From the NCBI GenBank assembly GCA_034766995.1, contig CM068313.1, positions 11,463,012 to 11,527,011 of the forward strand: a stretch of 64,000 nt of DNA, in the 5' to 3' direction. The notes under the pieces were generated by a model. The model worked only from the letters and a program-made list of their open reading frames with translations, was not told the DNA's origin and searched no databases. Both the position numbers and the translations under genes were made by a program. The stretch's first letter is position 1, and every line of letters begins with the position of its first letter. The DNA is from Acanthacorydalis orientalis. Lineage: Eukaryota > Arthropoda > Insecta > Megaloptera > Corydalidae. Of this stretch, positions 59,296 to 64,000 are shown piece by piece.

Positions 59296-59390
59296 TATGC
59301 GGTTGGTAGAATAATAATTGCGGTGGATGAATTTGAAATTGTTCATATACATTTTTATATATATTGTGCGTGGTTCTGATTGAACTAACT
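59296..59390 (-). mobile_element. Truncated mariner family A fragment
   Basis: A TIR (ggttggtagaataataattg) is followed by the 3' subterminal part. A further internal deletion joins it to the gtgcgtggttctgattgaac segment. It ends where an interspersed repeat begins. Confidence 0.55.
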
Positions 59391-59507
59391 ATTTTTTTTT
59401 TTGGTTTGTAACGTGAAAGAAAAATTGTATAAAACATATGTTTTTTTAGCTCTTGATAGTAGTCTCTGTGCAAAAGTGGATAATTGTGAAGTGAATTAAA
59501 ACTACTA
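59391..59507. repeat. Flank repeat inverted relative to 63541-63655
   Basis: It reads ggtttgtaacgtgaaagaaa, attgtataaaacatatg, gctcttgatagtagtctctg and gtgaattaaaactactatta. The reverse complement of 63541-63655 matches it over about 115 bp at roughly 85% by eye. Each copy adjoins the same end of a mariner A element. Confidence 0.75.
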
Positions 59508-60118
59508 TTAGGGTGATAGAAGAATAATTGCGGCTTATAACCATCAAATTTATATACATTTTTTTCTTAGCTGGTTTAAGTGGTCTAGAACTGTTGAATG
59601 ACTAACGCCTATCTTTTGTGCAAGCTCTCGAATTGTTGTGCGTGGTTCTGATTCAACTAACGCCTTCAGTTGGTCGTTATGAACTGAAGAAGAACGCATG
59701 CGACATTCTTCATCTTCAAGAGTTTCGTCGTTAGCACAAAATGTTTGCTACCACTATTTCACAGTGCGTTTCCTAACAGTATCCACACCGAAATCATGGT
59801 TTAGTTTATGGGCCGTTTCTGCTGCTTTACCGCCCGTTTTGAACTCATACAAAAATTACTCTTATTCTTTTTCATTTTTAATTCAGTAGCCCAATTCGGA
59901 GCAAAACTAATATATGCTTCTTTTCCATTTTTTAATTCAATATCCTAATTTAAAGTAAAATTAATAATAAAATCAAAGTCGATATTACCAAAATACAGAC
60001 CAAAAAATGCATTTTAAAATGATATTAACATGAAGACGATGAAATGACTTTTAATTGAAAAAAGTAAAATGTTAGAATTCTGAAAACAAAAACCGAAATT
60101 ACTTTCCAACCAACATAA
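59508..60118 (-). mobile_element. Mariner family A deletion derivative
   Basis: Ends are ttagggtgatagaagaataa and actttccaaccaacataa on the + strand. The interior is the usual N-terminal transposase fragment in minus orientation. It differs from sister copies by a local duplication near 59900-59960, where the Lys-rich start region and the (c)aatttaaagt stretch appear twice. Together with its left flank it forms an inverted copy of the block at 63011-63655. Confidence 0.72.
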
Positions 60119-60304
60119 TAATAATATAAGTTTAAAAGTGTGATTTAATGATTGTTGGACATGTAGACAAAAAGTCAGCAATATAATCTAAAACTAAACC
60201 GCTATAAATCCGTAACCAGATAATTTCATGGAAAAAACACTTTTAAAATAATATAATTTTTCGAAAGCATACATTTTTGATAAATTGTATTTGTGTTTGA
60301 TTCA

Positions 60305-60362
60305 TTCAGATCAAACCTAATCAGATCTGGTTAGGTTAAGGTCAAGTAGAGTTAATTCAGTC
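60305..60362. repeat. Degenerate GATCAGGTCTG-type repeat, block 3
   Basis: It reads cagatcaaacctaatcagat, ctggttaggttaaggtcaag, similar in motif to the 46-47 kb blocks. Confidence 0.5.
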
Positions 60363-60827
60363 AGTACTCAGTGAATAGTTACTTTTCTATAATTCTTTCG
60401 AATGATTAAACCATAAAACTATGCCTTAATTTTTGGAATAATTTAAAAATATTACAGATATTTAAATCAAAGCAAAGTTATAATAATTTATGTAAGCTTA
60501 TTGATGTAGTATTTTATTAATCTTCGTCCTTTTGAATCACGTGAGTTTTTATCTTCTACAATGAGTTTCATCTCATGTATCATCTTCAGGTTGCTTTAAA
60601 TAACTTTCATTGCGGAAAAGAATTATTTATAATTAACTGAAGAGAGCACAGGCGCTGAAACTAGTTATATGAAATGAAAACTATAAAAATTCGAAATGAC
60701 AAAGAAAACGAAGACAATATTTTTTAAAATATTTACGAAAATTTCATAATGAAGAGAATATATCTGTGTGTATTATTTAAATCTTTTACTTGCACTCTTC
60801 TAATCCCACCTACTAAAGTTGTTCTTG

Positions 60828-60915
60828 ATATGGGCTCACGTCAGGCCTGATCATATTTGATTTGTTCTAATCAAAGTTGATAAGATCTGATCAGGTCTGG
60901 TCTCATGTATTCAGG
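60828..60915. repeat. Degenerate GATCAGGTCTG-type repeat, block 4
   Basis: It reads gtcaggcctgatcatatttg, taatcaaagttgataagatc, tgatcaggtctggtctcatg. Confidence 0.5.
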
Positions 60916-61108
60916 AATGCATGAGTGTTTCAATTTTTTTTCAAACGTCATCCAAGTGGGAAAATTTTTTATAGTAATACTTAAAAATGACATTATTTTC
61001 TCTCGTTTGAAGGATTGTAAATAAATCTGAACAATAATTGAAATATCATGAAATTTGAAAATGATAGATGAACGCTGCACCATCAAGTACATATAAACAT
61101 ACATATTT

Positions 61109-61112
<4 letters not shown>

Positions 61113-61189
<77 letters not shown>
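61113..61189. repeat. (TA)n microsatellite
   Basis: TA tract with one att interruption. Confidence 0.95.
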
Positions 61190-61194
<5 letters not shown>

Positions 61195-61515
61195 ATGCGT
61201 ATATGTAAATGACCTCAAAGAAAAATATCTACATAGAATTACATAATTATGTGCATATCTAACTCGATAATTAATTTCTAAGAGGAAATAAAACAAAACA
61301 ATATCTCTATTAGATCATCATTTTTCCTGGAATCAGTGAACAAAAACATATTCTGGTATTGTCTTCGGAATGTATTCAATGCTTATTATTATCGATATAA
61401 AGAGGAAATTCAATTTTCACTGTTATAAGTTATAATTGCAATCAGCATGGATGCTTGCAAGTTATGCCAATTAAAATATAATATGCATATTTACATAAAT
61501 GTATAATAGATGGTT

Positions 61516-61517
<2 letters not shown>

Positions 61518-61548
<31 letters not shown>
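61518..61548. repeat. (TA)n microsatellite
   Basis: Pure TA tract. Confidence 0.92.
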
Positions 61549-61550
<2 letters not shown>

Positions 61551-62220
61551 ATATTTTACATCGTGGAGAGAGCACCATGTATGCAAATATTATGTTATTG
61601 TTCACACTTCAATAATTATTGTTATTTTTTAAAGTAACAGAAATGAAAAGTAAATTGTTGATCATTTTTTTAATGTGGTATATTTAATATGTAAATCGTT
61701 TTTTTTTGTGAAATGTTTTAAACTAATCATCCTTTTTCAAATTATTGTTCCGTTTAAAAACGAATATTCAATTTTAATCCGTTTTTAATTAAGATAATTG
61801 AATTGAAAATCGATAGAGGAACAAATAAGATTTAAAAATGTATCGGATGATTTGTTACAAGTGAGGCAGAACTTCAAGGAAAGGTAATAGACATGTTTCA
61901 AGAATAATGAAGAATGTTTTTAAGTTTTTAAATAATTATTTATACGATACAAACTTAAAAAATGTGTCGAAGAGTCAGTGTATTTGGTATAACTAATATC
62001 AAGGATTCTAAATTAAAATATCTGGGATCATTTCATTAATAAAAAAATTAAAAAGCGTGTATGAAGTAAATATGAATAAAGTGGTTTTATTTAAGAAGGG
62101 TTAACTGACTTTTGTCGGTTAACCTATTAACTAACTTGTCGGTTACCTATTTTACAAATCCAACGTAAAATTTTACAGTTGCACAATTCCTCAGATGTAT
62201 TGTAGTTGATATAGTATTTA

Positions 62221-62266
62221 GTTTCGTTACAGAATTTATCTGAGAAGATAAATTCGTAACGAAAAC
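62221..62266. repeat. 20-bp hairpin with GAGA tetraloop
   Basis: The left arm tttcgttacagaatttatct and right arm agataaattcgtaacgaaa pair with one bulged a and a gaga loop. No gene adjoins it. Confidence 0.6.
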
Positions 62267-62439
62267 GGTATAAGCTTCCCACAACACCTGCCTCTTGAAT
62301 TTAATTTCAAAAATATTCAAAATATATTTTTTTGGGCTTTAAATAAATTTAATTTCATAAATAATTACTTTTTCTTCTTAAAAGTCATAAAAAATCACAC
62401 TACCAAATTACACAAAAATTATACAAAAACACATAACCA

Positions 62440-62550
62440 ACAATCACAAATAATCAATAATAATTTATGATCAGAACTGTTTTTTTTTGTAGTTTGTGGG
62501 ATGAAAAAGTAAAAATCATTTGTGAAAACATTTCTGATGATCGTAAGACT
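62440..62550. repeat. Foldback repeat F, right terminus
   Basis: It contains aatcaataataatttatgat, cagaactgtttttttttgta, gtttgtgggatgaaaaagta and catttgtgaaaaca. Confidence 0.5.
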
Positions 62551-62789
62551 AAATATTAACACAAATGTTAACGGTAAGCTTTACTAAAATTCGTTTCTTT
62601 ATTTTCAATTTTTTTCTACATTTTTTTATTCCAAGCAACAATTTAAGAATTGTACAATTTATGGTATCATTTAATATAAAATACCCGAAATATACATAAA
62701 TTTCAATATCTAAAAAAGTAGTTTTTTTACTTTTTTCCGAATTTTTTGTCTACATGGATTAATGGTACTCATTTTTGTTTCTTTATAAT

Positions 62790-63000
62790 CCGAAAAGCAG
62801 TATTCAATAGTTAATCATTTCTGATTATTTTTCATATTATTTGGAGTGTTAAAACAAAAAATATTTACTCTCTGAGGATAGTGGCATCTTAATCACTATA
62901 TATATATATATATATGTATTTATATATATATATATAAGTAATAGGCAAAAAAATCAGTAATCAATTATTGAAAATTTTTATGATTTATGGAGGAAAGAAA
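62790..63000. repeat. Foldback repeat F copy split by (TA)n
   Basis: The left half is caatagttaatcatttctga and ttggagtgttaaaacaaaa. The right half is ctctgaggatagtggcatct, then a microsatellite, then caattattgaaaatttttat. Confidence 0.52.
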
Positions 63001-63010
63001 GGAATAAGTA

Positions 63011-63540
63011 TTAGGTTTGTACGAAAATAATTTAAAATAATTTCATATCATCGTGTTTATATTGATATCATTTAAAGTGCATTTTTCAGTCTATATTTTG
63101 CTAACAACGACTTTGGTTTTATTATTAACTTCACTTTAAATTAGGATATTGAATTAAACATGGAAAAGAAGCAAATAGAAGCAATTTTTTAGTTCAAAAC
63201 AAGTGGAAAGATAGCAGAAACTGTTCGTAAAATACATGATGATTTTGGTGTGGATACTGTTAAGGAACATACGATACAATGACGGTTCCAAAAATTTCAT
63301 GCTGTGGATGTAAGCCTTGAAGATGAGGAAGGTCGTGGGTGTCCTTTTTCAGTTCATAGCAACCAACTGAAAGCGTTAGTTGAATCAAACCCCCGCACAA
63401 CAATTCGAGAGCTTGTACAAAAGTAAGGCTTATTCATCCAACAGTTCTGGACCACTTAAAACAGCTAAGAAAATAAAAAACTAAAAAAATGTATATGAAT
63501 TTGAAGCTCATAATCTGAAATAATTTTTCTACTAACCTAA
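63011..63540 (+). mobile_element. Mariner family A deletion derivative
   Basis: Ends are ttaggtttgtacgaaaataa and ttttctactaacctaa. It holds ATG at 63161 (MEKKQIEAI), TVKEHTIQ- and DEEGRGCPF-like pieces, then TVLDHLKQLRK, then the 3' end. The deletion breakpoint is the same as in the other copies. Confidence 0.75.
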
Positions 63541-63589
63541 TAATAGTTTTAATTCACTTGAAAATTATTCATTTTTTACAAAGAGACTA

Positions 63590-63735
63590 CTGTCAAGAGC
63601 CAAAATACTTCCGTTTTATACAATTTTCTCTCACTTTACAAACCAAAAAAAAAATATTATGATCAGAAATGTTTAGCAGTTAATTATTAATCCTTTTTGA
63701 TTTTTAGTTATTGTATTCGATGGTGATGTTTTATA
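63590..63735. repeat. Foldback repeat F, left half
   Basis: It contains cactttacaaaccaaaaaaa, atgatcagaaatgtttagca, gttaattattaatccttttt and ttgtattcgatggtgatgtt. Its start belongs to the inverted duplication shared with 59391-59507. Confidence 0.58.
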
Positions 63736-64000
63736 TTTTTTTTTCTAATTTTTGAATTTCCTATCGTCACAAAAAATTTATACATTTATTTCTTGATTGT
63801 TTTGAGGACAGGCACCTTGAACCATATTTAAATTTTGGTACATGTTTCTTATTATATAATTATTAATATTTATTTTTTATTATTTTTTACATTATTATAT
63901 TGTGTAACTATAAGAAAAGGCGTGTTAACAATTTTTATTGATTGCACTAGAGCCATATCTGAATAATTCACTTGACGGTCTATTAGCCAACATGTTTAGA

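Larger units (their letters stand above)
60119..63010. other. AT-rich intergenic DNA
   Basis: Holds two degenerate repeat blocks, two (TA)n tracts, the small hairpin at 62221 and foldback remnants. Near 62115-62155 the string ttgtcggtta(a)cctatt occurs twice. No gene is seen. Confidence 0.5.

Overview
The window looks like a piece of an insect (or other arthropod) nuclear genome. It is very AT-rich, has introns with standard GT-AG borders, carries several lineages of mariner DNA transposons, and has a long (TA)n microsatellite roughly every 2 kb. I see no rRNA, tRNA, CRISPR array or bacterial-type operon.

One protein-coding gene is well supported. It lies on the minus strand from about 45.57 kb down to a stop codon at 17,993. 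I assembled it by eye from splice signals as 12 coding exons (E1-E12), jointly encoding at least 2,813 residues. Every one of the 11 introns is in phase 0. The product is a very large, low-complexity, mucin-like protein. E1-E3 (residues 1-1163) are rich in Ser and Arg with many basic clusters. E5 and E8 are Thr/Ser/Pro-rich mucin-like blocks. The C-terminal third carries short helix-like motifs, including four tandem copies of an ITEEDIRLLLA unit. The 5' end (start codon, signal peptide) is not seen. A noncoding first exon near 51.18 kb is only a guess. I cannot name the gene.

The rest is repeats and intergenic DNA. Region by region: 1-17.9 kb has no convincing gene. It contains GC-richer regulatory-looking islands (5.0-6.1 kb), a decayed full-length mariner (11.8-13.3 kb), a LINE 3'-end fossil (13.5-14.2 kb) and a piggyBac C-terminal remnant (10.1 kb). 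From 18 to 45.6 kb is the mucin-like gene, whose introns hold mariner copies, a near-perfect 370-bp hairpin at 38.7 kb and many copies of a palindromic dispersed repeat. From 45.6 to 64 kb is mostly intergenic, with mariner fragments, a degenerate GATCAGGTCTG-type repeat, duplicated mariner-plus-flank blocks and microsatellites.

The most unusual structures are (i) the huge all-phase-0 mucin-like gene, (ii) a dispersed foldback repeat family with more than 20 recognisable copies or half-copies, (iii) the 177-bp-arm intronic hairpin, and (iv) a set of mariner derivatives that share one internal deletion, which implies amplification of a single non-autonomous founder. All calls come from reading the sequence; no database search was run.
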